Shown here piece by piece: positions 16,019 to 25,364 of a stretch of DNA of 40,759 nt. This DNA comes from a virus: positions 1-40,759 of IMG/VR virus record IMGVR_UViG_3300028653_000004; one strand, written 5' to 3'. Numbering within the stretch: position 1 is the first letter of the stretch; each line of letters opens with the position of its first letter. The position numbers were made by a program, and so were the translations under genes. A model generated the notes under the pieces. The model did no database searches, was not told where the DNA came from, and worked only from the letters and a program-made list of their open reading frames with translations.

Positions 16019-16752
16019 GGGAAAGGGGTGTAAAAAGGATAACCCTCGACCTGACACTTGTGCATCAACGCAATTTTCGCAGGGTCTTTCACCTGCTCTT
16101 GCTTGAACGCGTGGTAATCTTTCGAATCACCTTTGCCGTCGAACATCTTAACGCCCTCAGTCCCGAGGTGCTCCGCAACCATGCCGGGGATAGCGTAGCA
16201 ATTCAATCCTTTGGCGACACAGCGCCGCGCCCATTCCACGTCCTCCCAGCCATAGAGGCCGAAGTCCTCACGCAGGTACCCGGCCCGAGACAGAACCGAG
16301 CGCCGCATCATCCGCCGACCCATCGGAATCGCTTTCTGCCAGTTTCCGGCCGAACACATATTCATTTCGCCAATAAGACGTTCGGTACACGCCGCAAACG
16401 GAACCGAGAACATCGCCACGACATCGGTCGTCGGAATCGCCTCAGTGTACTCAACCATTTTCTCCAACCATTTGTCCGGCATGAGCATGTCGCAGCCGGT
16501 TAAAACAATCCAATCGCCCGTCGCCAAAGCGAACGCGCGATTATAGCCTTTGGCAACGCCCAAATTTCTATCGTGTAAAACCGAGACCGCGGGACCAAAT
16601 TTTTTCATCACCTCACGAACGCCGTCAGTGGAACCGTTGTCCACCCAAACAAGTTCGCCAATGGGGTAGCCCGCATTTTTTAAATTATGTACCATCGCGC
16701 GCTCCACCGTTTCTGCGCGATTAAAGGTTAGGATGACGAGGGATATTTTCAT
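16015..16752 (-). CDS. GT2-family glycosyltransferase, GT-A fold (245 aa)
   Basis: The N-terminal core matches GT2 enzymes: SLVILTFNRAETVERAM, LVWVDNGSTDGVREV, NLGVAKGYNRAFALATGDWIVLTGCDML with the metal-binding acidic position. The catalytic region follows in LYGWEDVEWARRCVAKG (the ED pattern). It adds a sugar from a nucleotide donor. It opens the glycan trio and lies just downstream of the capsid gene and its hairpins, so it is expressed late. Confidence 0.82.
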   Translation of the reverse strand: MKISLVILTFNRAETVERAMVHNLKNAGYPIGELVWVDNGSTDGVREVMKKFGPAVSVLHDRNLGVAKGYNRAFALATGDWIVLTGCDMLMPDKWLEKMVEYTEAIPTTDVVAMFSVPFAACTERLIGEMNMCSAGNWQKAIPMGRRMMRRSVLSRAGYLREDFGLYGWEDVEWARRCVAKGLNCYAIPGMVAEHLGTEGVKMFDGKGDSKDYHAFKQEQVKDPAKIALMHKCQVEGYPFYTPFP

Positions 16753-16761
16753 AGTCAGTCA

Positions 16762-16813
16762 GGGAGCCGAGCGTGATGCTCAGCTCCCCTCGGACCACCC
16801 TAGCAAGCTAGGG
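16762..16813 (-). other. Twin hairpins after the capsid gene
   Basis: CCCTAG(CAAG)CTAGGG at 16798-16813 and a longer GGGAG..CTCCC hairpin with an inner GAGC/GCTC stem at 16762-16788 follow the capsid stop by a few bases. No U-run follows, so they probably stabilise the abundant capsid mRNA or partly attenuate the glycan genes. Confidence 0.6.
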
Positions 16814-16818
16814 CATGT

Positions 16819-17811
16819 CTAGGCGTTCGGGTCAGCCGAATAGCAATGGTAAACCAAGCTATTCTTTTCGACGGCGCGCGCGTCCTTCCAGACGATGTCG
16901 GTACCGATACCGAGCTTGCGACCGTAGTCGTCAACCTGTTCGAGCCAAGACGGGTACTGCCCGTAGGCGCGAGCAAAGGCTTCACCACCGAAGGCGATAA
17001 CGTGCGAAACATTCGCGACACCAGTTCCGATACCGGCGTCATTGCCCGTGGTCGGGTTGACATTGCCGTTCGGGACGTTGGCCGATTCGCGGATGATACA
17101 GCCGTTATAGATACCAAGCGCACCGGTGAAGATGGGGTTGGTTTCTCCCTTTACGTTCGCTTCAGCCTGTACGCTCTTCCACGTGGCATCGTTGCGCAGG
17201 TTGAAGGAGTCGGTCGGGCCGATAACGATAATAAAGTATTTCTGACCATTGACGGTCGAAATCGGGTAGGCGCGATTGGCGACGAGCTTAGCACGAATTT
17301 TGCTAATGGCCGCACAGTTGAACACGTCGCCCGTTCCCAAGCCAGCATCGCCGGTCGCCGTACCACCGTAAAGGTTGTAGGTCGCGCCGGTCGAGGCGAC
17401 TTTGAACATCGACTGGTCAAGCTTGTCAGACAACCAGTACGCCAGGCGGCCCTGAGCTGCGGAGCGAACTCCGAAGATGGCTTCCTTGTTAGCGTACTTG
17501 GTGTACTTAACAGCGTGAGCAAGGATGGCGATGTTCAAAACAATTTCGCCAATGGAAAGAGCTTCCTCGTTACCCGTCAGGTTGGCGGTGTCGCCAGTGA
17601 CGCCCGCGCCGGTGAGGTGAGACATGGTGATAATGCGGATAGTGTCACCAGCTTCTTTCGTCAGTTCGTCCTTGCGGAGAACCGGCATCCCGGAACCTTC
17701 AGGACCTTCGTAGTCCTTCCAGAACATCTGCTTTTCCGCGTCGATGAGCAAATCCTTGGACCAAAGTTCAGGGATTGCGACATCAAGGGCGGCCAAATCA
17801 GTAAGAGCCAT
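16819..17811 (-). CDS. N4-gp56-type major capsid protein (330 aa)
   Basis: The protein fits the N4-gp56 family of HK97-fold capsid proteins. It begins with a WSKDLLIDAEKQMFWKDYEG segment, then VLRKDELTKEAGDTIRI, LTGAGVTGDTANLTGNEEAL and IGEIVLNIAILAHAV, a pattern conserved in the family. Length near 330 is usual. It has no internal protease site that I can see. Its gene follows the scaffold gene with 60 bases between, and it is followed by RNA hairpins. Confidence 0.85.
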   Translation of the reverse strand: MALTDLAALDVAIPELWSKDLLIDAEKQMFWKDYEGPEGSGMPVLRKDELTKEAGDTIRIITMSHLTGAGVTGDTANLTGNEEALSIGEIVLNIAILAHAVKYTKYANKEAIFGVRSAAQGRLAYWLSDKLDQSMFKVASTGATYNLYGGTATGDAGLGTGDVFNCAAISKIRAKLVANRAYPISTVNGQKYFIIVIGPTDSFNLRNDATWKSVQAEANVKGETNPIFTGALGIYNGCIIRESANVPNGNVNPTTGNDAGIGTGVANVSHVIAFGGEAFARAYGQYPSWLEQVDDYGRKLGIGTDIVWKDARAVEKNSLVYHCYSADPNA

Positions 17812-17870
17812 ATTGATGAGAGAGTGTTATCCCTTCATTTCTGCCGGGGAGATAACGGTCGAAGGGGTTG

Positions 17871-18563
17871 TTAAAATTCTCCCTTTTTCATCCTGTCGCG
17901 CTGTTCCTTCGGAAGCTTGCTCCAATCTTGCGCGGACATTGCCGCAGCTTTCTCGGGGGTGATGCTTCCTTTGAGCTCAATCGAATTTGTGTTCGACGGA
18001 GCGCGAAGTTCCTGCTCGCCAGGTTTCTTTTCGACAGTCGCAGCGGCAGCCGGAGCTCCCTTGCGCTTATCGAGTTTCTTTTGAATCTGCTCCACGGCGT
18101 CCTCTGCGTCGATGTACTCAGTGAGTAACGAGAGAGGGTTGTTGAGCATGACATCCTTGAGGGTTTCGTCTTTCTTGAGCAACTCCTGGTATTCAGGGTT
18201 GAGCATCAAGAGGTTGGCGATTCCCTTTTCGGCTTTGAGCCGTTCCGTTGTCGCTTCGTCGTCGCCAGCGTTCGAAGCACTGGCGGCGGCTGCGGCAGCA
18301 GCGGCCCCGTCCCCGCCACCCGCGAGAGCGGCGAGTTTTCTGTCCGCGGCAATGCGAAGAATCTTCTCATTACGCGCTTTTTTCTCGGCAACTTCCTGCG
18401 CCTGTTGCGCAGTCGCGGCACGAGCTTCTGCCCTATCAGCCTTATTTTTAAGTTCCTCAATAGGGTCCGAGGAACCGCCATTCGCCGGGGTGTTGGCTGG
18501 AGCGCCTGTAGGCTTTACAGGATTTCCGTGCTCGTCCAGGGTGTCGGCATTTGACTCTGACAT
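17871..18563 (-). CDS. Scaffolding protein (230 aa)
   Basis: Highly charged, alanine-rich helical protein with a coiled coil at about 35-75 and a poly-Ala stretch, and a basic C-terminal tail (LPKEQRDRMKKGEF), as in phage scaffolds that bind capsid through their C-terminus. Its place directly before the capsid gene fits. The ATG at 18563 follows the AATTT context; eight extra residues are possible from 18587 but less likely. Confidence 0.75.
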   Translation of the reverse strand: MSESNADTLDEHGNPVKPTGAPANTPANGGSSDPIEELKNKADRAEARAATAQQAQEVAEKKARNEKILRIAADRKLAALAGGGDGAAAAAAAASASNAGDDEATTERLKAEKGIANLLMLNPEYQELLKKDETLKDVMLNNPLSLLTEYIDAEDAVEQIQKKLDKRKGAPAAAATVEKKPGEQELRAPSNTNSIELKGSITPEKAAAMSAQDWSKLPKEQRDRMKKGEF

Positions 18564-18648
18564 AAATTTTGGTACTAACCGGGCCACAGATGCCAGGTTG
18601 ATTTAATAATGTTATGGCAGTCTGCGCTGCCGTTTTTAATCTACTCCT

Positions 18649-18677
18649 ATACTACCACCGTCTACGCGTGTCCACAA
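18649..18677 (-). promoter_or_regulatory. Candidate promoter for scaffold/capsid
   Basis: On the minus strand TTGTGG, 17 bases, then TAGTAT lies about 85 bases upstream of the scaffold start. Inside the spacer is GTGGACACGCGT, a 12-mer repeated at the terminase promoter (29465-29476). Each hexamer matches consensus at four of six positions. Confidence 0.45.
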
Positions 18678-18685
18678 CAAAACAC

Positions 18686-18694
18686 TTATCCACA
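18686..18694. promoter_or_regulatory. DnaA box
   Basis: TTATCCACA is an exact consensus DnaA box. It abuts the stop of the giant internal protein gene. A lone box here could titrate DnaA or regulate late transcription; the others cluster near 29.5-31.1 and 34.85 kb. Confidence 0.55.
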
Positions 18695-21600
18695 TTACTG
18701 ATTCATCATGTCCCCAATAGATTCAAGCGAGCTCGCGCGGCCCGGGGGACGCGGCGTGAGCACGTTTTTAACCGGAGAAAGCACGCCCGTTTGGTTCATT
18801 AATTCATTCACCAGTGTATTTCCACCCTTATAGGCCGCGGTTCCGAGTGAGGCAATCGAGCTCAGAGCCGGAGGAATGAGCAGGCGTTCCATCTGGTCGA
18901 AACGTGTGGCGTCAAAAAGGTCTCCAATCATACCGAGACCGCCGGCGGAAGCGAGGTCGCTGTAATACCGTTCGATGGCGTTGGTCGGACGACGCGATTG
19001 CGTGACGAGCGAGCGAAGGTCTTGAGTGACTTCGCCGCCAAGAGGGAAGAGGGTTGCCAGGAGCAAGAAGTTGCGGGACGCGCGACCGTAATTTCCCTTA
19101 CGAATTTCCTGAACAGTTTGGTCGCCCAAGAATTTGGTTTGCTGATACGTGAAGTTCTTAAACTGCCAGAACAACTTTCCAATCGGAGACGAGGCCCAAT
19201 ACGGGAGGTCCATCGGGCGCGAACGGAATTGCGTTTTGTCAGAAAAGATTTGCCCGGCCTTGAGCTTGTCGTTCATTGTGAGCGACCCGCGCTTCAGCGC
19301 CGCGTCAACATCGACACCAAGTTCAGAGAGCCGACCGCGGGCCGTTTGGTTACTCGCATCTTTCAACACCGTGTCAAAATTCCGCTCGACCCAGCGCATA
19401 CCGGTATTCGACGCGACGGTACGGTTGAATTTTTCCGTCCAAATAAATCCGACCGTTTTCAACAGCTTGTCCGCGAAGTTTCCACCACCGGCCACCGTCT
19501 TCGCCTGCTCGTTCAAGATGGCTTGGAGCTTTGCACCAGAAGCGAGCGCGGCCTGGTTCCCTTCGTGCTTAAACGCCATTCCAAGACCGTAGAAAGTGGA
19601 CGCAAAATCGCTCGTCATCAACGAGTTCAACGACTGCGCAAGGTTAGGGATGGCCGCGTAAGAAAGTTTCGGCACCTGAGTCGCGGTCAAAAAGTGAGAG
19701 AAGCGGCTTTCCGGCGATGAGTTATTGATGCGCTCCATCGCAATCTCAAGGAATTTCTTGGCTTTCTCCACATCCTTGACGCCCTTACCGTCCATTTCTT
19801 TAAGGGCCTGAATCGCGGCGTCAAGCGACGGCGTCTTCGGAGACGCGCCGCTATACTCCACGCCAAAATTGCGAATGTTCTCCATGCGCGTAAACGAGTC
19901 AGCCAGGTACGCCGGCAAAACCTCGTCAGGAAACGGGTTGTAGAACGGGTTGTTCACCACGCGAGCGTGCTCGAGCGAACCGGCCATTTTTACGTTCCCT
20001 TTATTTTCGACGATTTGGCGCATGACGCGCTCGGCGTCGGCGCGAGTTTTAGACTGTCCAGACGAGACCATGTAATCGACCCAGCCATTCTGCTTCGAAA
20101 CGCCTTTCCCGTTCTTATCAATAAACTCAATGTACCCGTCGAGAGCACGGGTTGCGGTTTCGGTATCTTTAAACGCTCCGTGCTCAACAGCATTCTCAAT
20201 AACCCACTTGCGCATCCGACCAGGACGGTTAAATACCCCGACGCGTGCGCGAAGGTCGTCGGTTTGCGGTATAACGTGAGGAAAGAAATTCGCGCGGTTC
20301 GTCACCGGCTCAAAGTGCGCCGGAGCGCCTTTGCGAGCCGGGACATACTCATGGACGCCGGTGGCCTCAGCCTCGGCGTAAACGTCATCAAGAACGGCGC
20401 GATACACCTGCTCGCGCGTGAGCCCTTTTAAATCTGCTGGGAGGTCTTTAGGGGCGAGGGGTAATGCTTCCTGAGCCCCAAAACCCACCGGTCGCTTCCC
20501 GCCTGGGGTGAGGGGGTCTCCGACGCGGCCTGTGACGATTCCGCTGCGAGGTCGTCCGCTGCTACCCGCTGCCGCACCTGCTCCTGCTCCTGCGGACTCA
20601 GGTCCTTGAAGCTTTTTAATATAGCCGCCATAATTGTCTTTTGTTAGGACTAAGTTTCTTGTGTAGTAAGTCTGCGTTTTTCCGCCCGCCGCAGCAACCT
20701 CGTTTTTAACAGCTGCCATCATCCCCTCAAATTCCTCCCGTGTCAAGCCATCGAAGTCCGTGAAATTCTGAATCTCGATAGCGCCCGTTTTTGTGCTCAT
20801 CGTCAATCCCTTCCCAATTTTCCCGTCAGTCACCGCCTGAATTTTCGCGCTGAGTTCGTCAAGCTGGGAATGGTCAAGGCCCGGGATAGAAATGCGCAGC
20901 GCCGGCGACGCTTCAGGGTCAGCCTTAGTAACGCGCACGCCGTTCACGTGCGTCCTGCTGATTGTAATCGCATCCTGATTTGCCTTGTCACCAAAAGATG
21001 CAATCTCGCCAAGCGCCTTATCATCCAAGGTTCCAAAATAACTCGCTTGAACCGAGGGTTCTTTCGAGCCGTCAAAATATCCGATAGTCGGGAGCGTTCC
21101 TTCTTCTTTAATTCCTGCGCCGCGGAGTGCGGTCCCGAGCTCTTCATCAACCGAGCCACCAACCTTGCGCGCCGCGCCAATAATGTCGCCTGTTGAAGCG
21201 AGGTCGTAAGCTTCCTTGCTCAAGTTTTCAGCGCGAGCCGAGCGAAACGTCGTGACGCCAAGTTTAAATTGCGATGCGTCCTCCACCGGACTCAGCCGGG
21301 GGGCGAGACCTTCCAAAAGCTGTCCGGAAATTTTAGCTGCCGAGCGGCCCGCGTCGTTCGAGCCAAAACGCGGGAACAAATCCTCAATCGTTTTCGTAAC
21401 ACGAGCAACACCAAGCGTGGCGTTCGCGCTTGCGTCATTCAATTTGCGAACAATATCTTTTCCAGTTTGTCCCAGGTCGCGCTGAAGAACGCCGGCCGTG
21501 GTGCCAAAAAAGTCGCGCAAGAAACGAGTCTTCTCGCTTTTGCCAACCATTTCTCCAACCTTATTATATGCGTTCACGAACGGCTCAATCGAAGCCGCGC

Positions 21601-22342
21601 GAATCAGGCCGTGCCCGAGAAGCGGAGCAACGACGCCGAGCGGCGCGCCAACGAGCGCACCGACGCCGGCCGCTTTCGCAATATCCCCAAGGCTCTTATC
21701 CTGCGATGCCGCGTCCGCAGCCGAGAAACCAGCGAACCATCCACCGCCAGCGACAGCCGCTTTCAAGTATTTGTCCACCGTGGCCGCGTGCTGAAGCGTC
21801 GAGGCAACCTTCAGCATTCCCGCGCCTTCAACCTCCGCGCCGCCGCGCACCAAAAGCGAGCCAGCGATATTTGCAGCTTCCGCTTCTTTGGTTGCGGCCA
21901 GACCCATCCGCGCCGCGCCGAATGCTTCGCCAATAGGAAGAACCGAGGCAACGTTCAAAAGCGTTCCGCCGATATCCCCGGCCCATTTTTTCATGGTCGG
22001 CTTGTCGCCAAGAACGGACTGAAGCTGGTCAGCGGTTGCTGCGTCCGACTCGCGCAAACGCGCGTAAATTTCCGGGCGCAGACGATTAGGGTCAAGGCTC
22101 GCGTCCTGTGCGCGCAGCGCGGCGATTGATTCCTTGGCCTGGCCGAATTCAGGGTAAGCGGTCTTCGCGATGTCTTCACCCAAACCAATCGTGCTCGAGA
22201 CCATCCCTTTGCCAAAATCCGCCGCCGACTGCCAGAAACTCTTTTGCTCTTCGTCGGTGGCAACGTTAGCAATGGCCGCATGAAAATCAGGGGCCGGAGC
22301 GCTGGTGATTTTGTCCGCCGTTGACTGAAAATCTGAGAGCAT
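18695..22342 (-). CDS. Large internal virion / ejection protein (1215 aa)
   Basis: The giant protein has helical, Ala- and Gly-rich segments near the N-terminus (AVAGGGWFAGFSAAD, GVGALVGAPLGVVAPLL) that could enter membranes. Its C-terminal region (SPIGKLFWQFKNFTYQQTKFLGDQ) resembles large polyvalent protein-associated domains of phage internal proteins. Such proteins are injected with DNA and help build the channel across the envelope. It is the largest gene and sits between portal-side genes and the scaffold. No enzymatic motif is clear. Assigned by composition and position. Confidence 0.6.
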   Translation of the reverse strand: MLSDFQSTADKITSAPAPDFHAAIANVATDEEQKSFWQSAADFGKGMVSSTIGLGEDIAKTAYPEFGQAKESIAALRAQDASLDPNRLRPEIYARLRESDAATADQLQSVLGDKPTMKKWAGDIGGTLLNVASVLPIGEAFGAARMGLAATKEAEAANIAGSLLVRGGAEVEGAGMLKVASTLQHAATVDKYLKAAVAGGGWFAGFSAADAASQDKSLGDIAKAAGVGALVGAPLGVVAPLLGHGLIRAASIEPFVNAYNKVGEMVGKSEKTRFLRDFFGTTAGVLQRDLGQTGKDIVRKLNDASANATLGVARVTKTIEDLFPRFGSNDAGRSAAKISGQLLEGLAPRLSPVEDASQFKLGVTTFRSARAENLSKEAYDLASTGDIIGAARKVGGSVDEELGTALRGAGIKEEGTLPTIGYFDGSKEPSVQASYFGTLDDKALGEIASFGDKANQDAITISRTHVNGVRVTKADPEASPALRISIPGLDHSQLDELSAKIQAVTDGKIGKGLTMSTKTGAIEIQNFTDFDGLTREEFEGMMAAVKNEVAAAGGKTQTYYTRNLVLTKDNYGGYIKKLQGPESAGAGAGAAAGSSGRPRSGIVTGRVGDPLTPGGKRPVGFGAQEALPLAPKDLPADLKGLTREQVYRAVLDDVYAEAEATGVHEYVPARKGAPAHFEPVTNRANFFPHVIPQTDDLRARVGVFNRPGRMRKWVIENAVEHGAFKDTETATRALDGYIEFIDKNGKGVSKQNGWVDYMVSSGQSKTRADAERVMRQIVENKGNVKMAGSLEHARVVNNPFYNPFPDEVLPAYLADSFTRMENIRNFGVEYSGASPKTPSLDAAIQALKEMDGKGVKDVEKAKKFLEIAMERINNSSPESRFSHFLTATQVPKLSYAAIPNLAQSLNSLMTSDFASTFYGLGMAFKHEGNQAALASGAKLQAILNEQAKTVAGGGNFADKLLKTVGFIWTEKFNRTVASNTGMRWVERNFDTVLKDASNQTARGRLSELGVDVDAALKRGSLTMNDKLKAGQIFSDKTQFRSRPMDLPYWASSPIGKLFWQFKNFTYQQTKFLGDQTVQEIRKGNYGRASRNFLLLATLFPLGGEVTQDLRSLVTQSRRPTNAIERYYSDLASAGGLGMIGDLFDATRFDQMERLLIPPALSSIASLGTAAYKGGNTLVNELMNQTGVLSPVKNVLTPRPPGRASSLESIGDMMNQ

Positions 22343-22351
22343 AATTATTTT

Positions 22352-23758
22352 TTATCCACCAAACATTTTTTTAGCAGCGTCGGCCAGAACACCGAGACCG
22401 GTCCCGTTCATAACTTTTGATGCTTGAGCCGCCATCGAATCCTTCACGCTCGCCTCGCCAACCTTGGACGGTTCCTTTACGCCAGGCTGTTTACGCGGGA
22501 CCTCGAAGGCCGGAGCGGCTGCCGGCGCGGCCGGTACAGTCGGTGCCGGCGCGGCCGAGATTGTCCCCTTGACCGGCTGAGTGAGCGGCGGTAGCGCAGC
22601 CTGTGGTGCCGCGGGGGTAGCGGTAGCGTTCAGGAATTTGTCGTCGATGATGCGTGACTTTCCATCCGCGTCGACAAACGAGCCGATTCCCTGAACCTCG
22701 TTCCGAGAAATCGGGAACGATTGCGCATCAATATCGCCCGGGTGCAGCCCGGTGTTATTCATAAATTTGACCATGTTGTCCTTGCTCGGCGCTTTGTACA
22801 CGCCGTCCGAGCCGTAGTAGTAGTAATTTCCCGAACCGTCTTTCGCCACCGAGCCGGTCGGGAGCTTCAGGACATCACCGAACTGAACGCCACCGAGGTT
22901 CAGCGTGCGATTCTTTTCCTTAACCTGGTCCGGTGTTTCGCCGCCAGGCAAATAACCTTTGAAGAATCCGCCATACTGCTTTCCAACGTTCTTCAAAACT
23001 TTAACCGTGGAGCCACCGGACTTATCATCTGTGAGTTCGTATTTATTTTGTCCAATGCGCGCGGTCACGACGCCCTTGTCGTCGGTCATCGTGTTGGTCC
23101 ACACCGGGATGTTCCCGTAATACTGATTCGTGCGCATGTACCCGGACTGCTTGTTAGTGGAGTCCACACCATCGAGCTCTAAAGAAATAATCGAGCCGTC
23201 ATCCGGATTCGTTTTGGCGTACCAACCGTAAGCGTTCGGGTTCGACGGCTTATCTGTTGCCAAAACCTGACGCGCCAAACGAGAAATTTTATCGGCCTTC
23301 TCCGAGTAATCGTTAAGCATGGATTGAAGACCCTCCACCGATTCCCCCTTTTGAGTGCGTACTTCAATTTCGTTACCAATCGCATCGGCGGCGGAATTAT
23401 AGAGCTCCGAAGTTTTCAAAACAAGATTCTTCGGGTCGCTGTAAAAATTCTTTGCGGCCGCGCTAAGAGCGTCATTAAAGTTTGCCTCGAACTGCGACAC
23501 GCTGCTCTTCGTGTCGTTCTGCTTGTCGCGCAAACGATTTTCGTCATTGGTCGATTGTGCAATCTGCGTGGAAATCTGAATGTTGTCTCCAAGCGGGGCG
23601 AGAAACGTCTCGCGCGCCTGACGATACACGTCGGGGTTACTCACCGCGCCGGTCTTGTCCGCGCCTTGCGCAACCGCGCGCGCGTAAAGACGCAACGCGT
23701 TAGTAACGCCGCTGCCAGCGGGAGCTGCCATTTGCGCAAAGCCGTAGATTGAATTCAT
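22352..23758 (-). CDS. Internal virion protein (468 aa)
   Basis: An N-terminal helical part is followed by a beta region (NKYELTDDKSGGSTVKVLKN, GGFFKGYLPGG) and a Pro/Ala-rich linker (TPAAPQAALPPLTQPVKG), ending in a short helical tail. Such mosaic proteins are common among ejection or core proteins. It shares its transcript with the LysM protein and the giant protein, which supports a complex. No known domain is recognised. Confidence 0.55.
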   Translation of the reverse strand: MNSIYGFAQMAAPAGSGVTNALRLYARAVAQGADKTGAVSNPDVYRQARETFLAPLGDNIQISTQIAQSTNDENRLRDKQNDTKSSVSQFEANFNDALSAAAKNFYSDPKNLVLKTSELYNSAADAIGNEIEVRTQKGESVEGLQSMLNDYSEKADKISRLARQVLATDKPSNPNAYGWYAKTNPDDGSIISLELDGVDSTNKQSGYMRTNQYYGNIPVWTNTMTDDKGVVTARIGQNKYELTDDKSGGSTVKVLKNVGKQYGGFFKGYLPGGETPDQVKEKNRTLNLGGVQFGDVLKLPTGSVAKDGSGNYYYYGSDGVYKAPSKDNMVKFMNNTGLHPGDIDAQSFPISRNEVQGIGSFVDADGKSRIIDDKFLNATATPAAPQAALPPLTQPVKGTISAAPAPTVPAAPAAAPAFEVPRKQPGVKEPSKVGEASVKDSMAAQASKVMNGTGLGVLADAAKKMFGG

Positions 23759-23760
23759 AT

Positions 23761-25362
23761 TTATTTAAGAGGAATCTTAATTTTCATTCCCGCTACGATT
23801 TTATTCGGGTCCAAAATTTTATTGCTGTCGGCAAGTTCCTTGAAGCGCTTGGCATCGCCAAGTTGCGACTGAGCAATTCCGGAAAGCGTGTCGCTTGCCT
23901 TAATAGTATACTCCTTAAACTGCGGGTCGGTAACGACCGGCGCTGCTGCGGCCGGAGCAGCCGGATTTGCCGCGGCTTCCGGTGCGCCCGTCGAGTCCTT
24001 TTTCGGAGGAAGAGCGGTGCCCGGAACGTTCTCGGGCAGCACGTTACTCTTAACGATTTCGGCCGGCGATGCACCCGGGGCCAACTCGGGCGATGGTGTT
24101 TCCGCGCCAACTTTTCCAAGCTGGTCCGAAGCGGCCTTAATGCTCGGGAGCTCTGCGCCTTTTTGAATGATGCTCGTCTGAAGCTGCGATTGCTTAGCGG
24201 TGGTGTCGATTCCGTAGCGCGTTTGGAAACCAGCGAGCGCGGCCTGGCCGGTCTTTAGCTGAAGAGCGTCCGTGGAAGAAGAGATTATCGCATCCGAAGA
24301 TTTGTCCACCCCATAAGAAAGGGAGGCAACCTTCGAACTCAAAATCTTATCTGCGACGTTGGCAAACTCGGGGCGAGCGGCGATGGTGTTGTACGTGTTT
24401 TGAATCGAGTCGAGCGTCGATGTCGGAACGAATCCAAATTTATTCACCTTAGAAACCGTATCAATTTTGTCTTTCGTTTCGTTCTCCAAATCGGTGAAGA
24501 AGTTTCCGAAGACGCCGGAACCAAGGCCATTCACATACGCGTCGCGGGTGCCGGTCCAATATTCCTTGGCCGAGGCGTAGTTCGTGCCGTTAATGGTGAC
24601 GGGCACGTTCCCATCCGAACCATTAATCTGGTTCGTGAGCATGTCGAGCTTTTGCAGCGAGGTCCCGCCGGTAGACGAAATCTGCATGTCGATGTCATGC
24701 AGCGTGTTCGAAACTTTGGTTTCATTCATCTGCTTTTTAAGCGCCGAAAGAGAAACGTCGTAGGACGAAGACGCCTCCGTGTCGCCGGTCGCATCCGCAG
24801 TCGCTTTTTTGCGCGACACTTCATCAATAACATCGCCCAAAAGCGCGAGCGTCCCATCCTTTTGCGCAAGTAAGATACGGTTGGAAAGTGTGCTCCCTTC
24901 CGCGGTCGTAATGGCCGCGCGGGTCGTGGAAATTTCATCGCGAATCTGAGTCCTAATGTCCGGGTCGGTCTCGTCCCTAAACTGCTGGTTGAGGAATTCA
25001 AGATGCTGGCTCAGATTAATTTTTCCAGTCTTCAGGTCATCGTAGTTCTGCAAATACTCGTCGCGAACCTTTTGGAATTTAACAAGTTTGCGCGTAGAAG
25101 AAATTGAAGATTCCAAAGACGCGATATAATCTTCGTCCGCAATGCCGGGAGATTCCTTCGCGTCTTTAAGCTGCTGCTTGCGAAACGCCAGCTGGTCATC
25201 GTAAGAGAGGCCCTGGTCAATCACGGTTTGCTGGTACGCGGCCTCGGATTTCGCGCGCGCTGTCTTTTGCGCGTCAGCAATAACCGAAACGTGACTCTCG
25301 ACCAGAGAGGCGAGGTCAACAGAGATTTGGATGGACCGGTCAGCGGACGAATTAAAAGCCAT
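23761..25362 (-). CDS. Internal virion protein with C-terminal LysM domain (533 aa)
   Basis: Most of the protein is helical and coiled-coil (YDDQLAFRKQQLKDAKES, LSALKKQMNETKV). After a Pro/Ala linker at about 440-480, the last 50 residues form a LysM domain: YTIKASDTLSGIAQSQLGDAKRF..LADSNKILDPNKIVAGMKIKIP. LysM binds peptidoglycan, so it may help the injected core cross the wall. Lacking a catalytic domain, it probably anchors rather than cuts. Confidence 0.7.
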   Translation of the reverse strand: MAFNSSADRSIQISVDLASLVESHVSVIADAQKTARAKSEAAYQQTVIDQGLSYDDQLAFRKQQLKDAKESPGIADEDYIASLESSISSTRKLVKFQKVRDEYLQNYDDLKTGKINLSQHLEFLNQQFRDETDPDIRTQIRDEISTTRAAITTAEGSTLSNRILLAQKDGTLALLGDVIDEVSRKKATADATGDTEASSSYDVSLSALKKQMNETKVSNTLHDIDMQISSTGGTSLQKLDMLTNQINGSDGNVPVTINGTNYASAKEYWTGTRDAYVNGLGSGVFGNFFTDLENETKDKIDTVSKVNKFGFVPTSTLDSIQNTYNTIAARPEFANVADKILSSKVASLSYGVDKSSDAIISSSTDALQLKTGQAALAGFQTRYGIDTTAKQSQLQTSIIQKGAELPSIKAASDQLGKVGAETPSPELAPGASPAEIVKSNVLPENVPGTALPPKKDSTGAPEAAANPAAPAAAAPVVTDPQFKEYTIKASDTLSGIAQSQLGDAKRFKELADSNKILDPNKIVAGMKIKIPLK

Positions 25363-25364
25363 AT

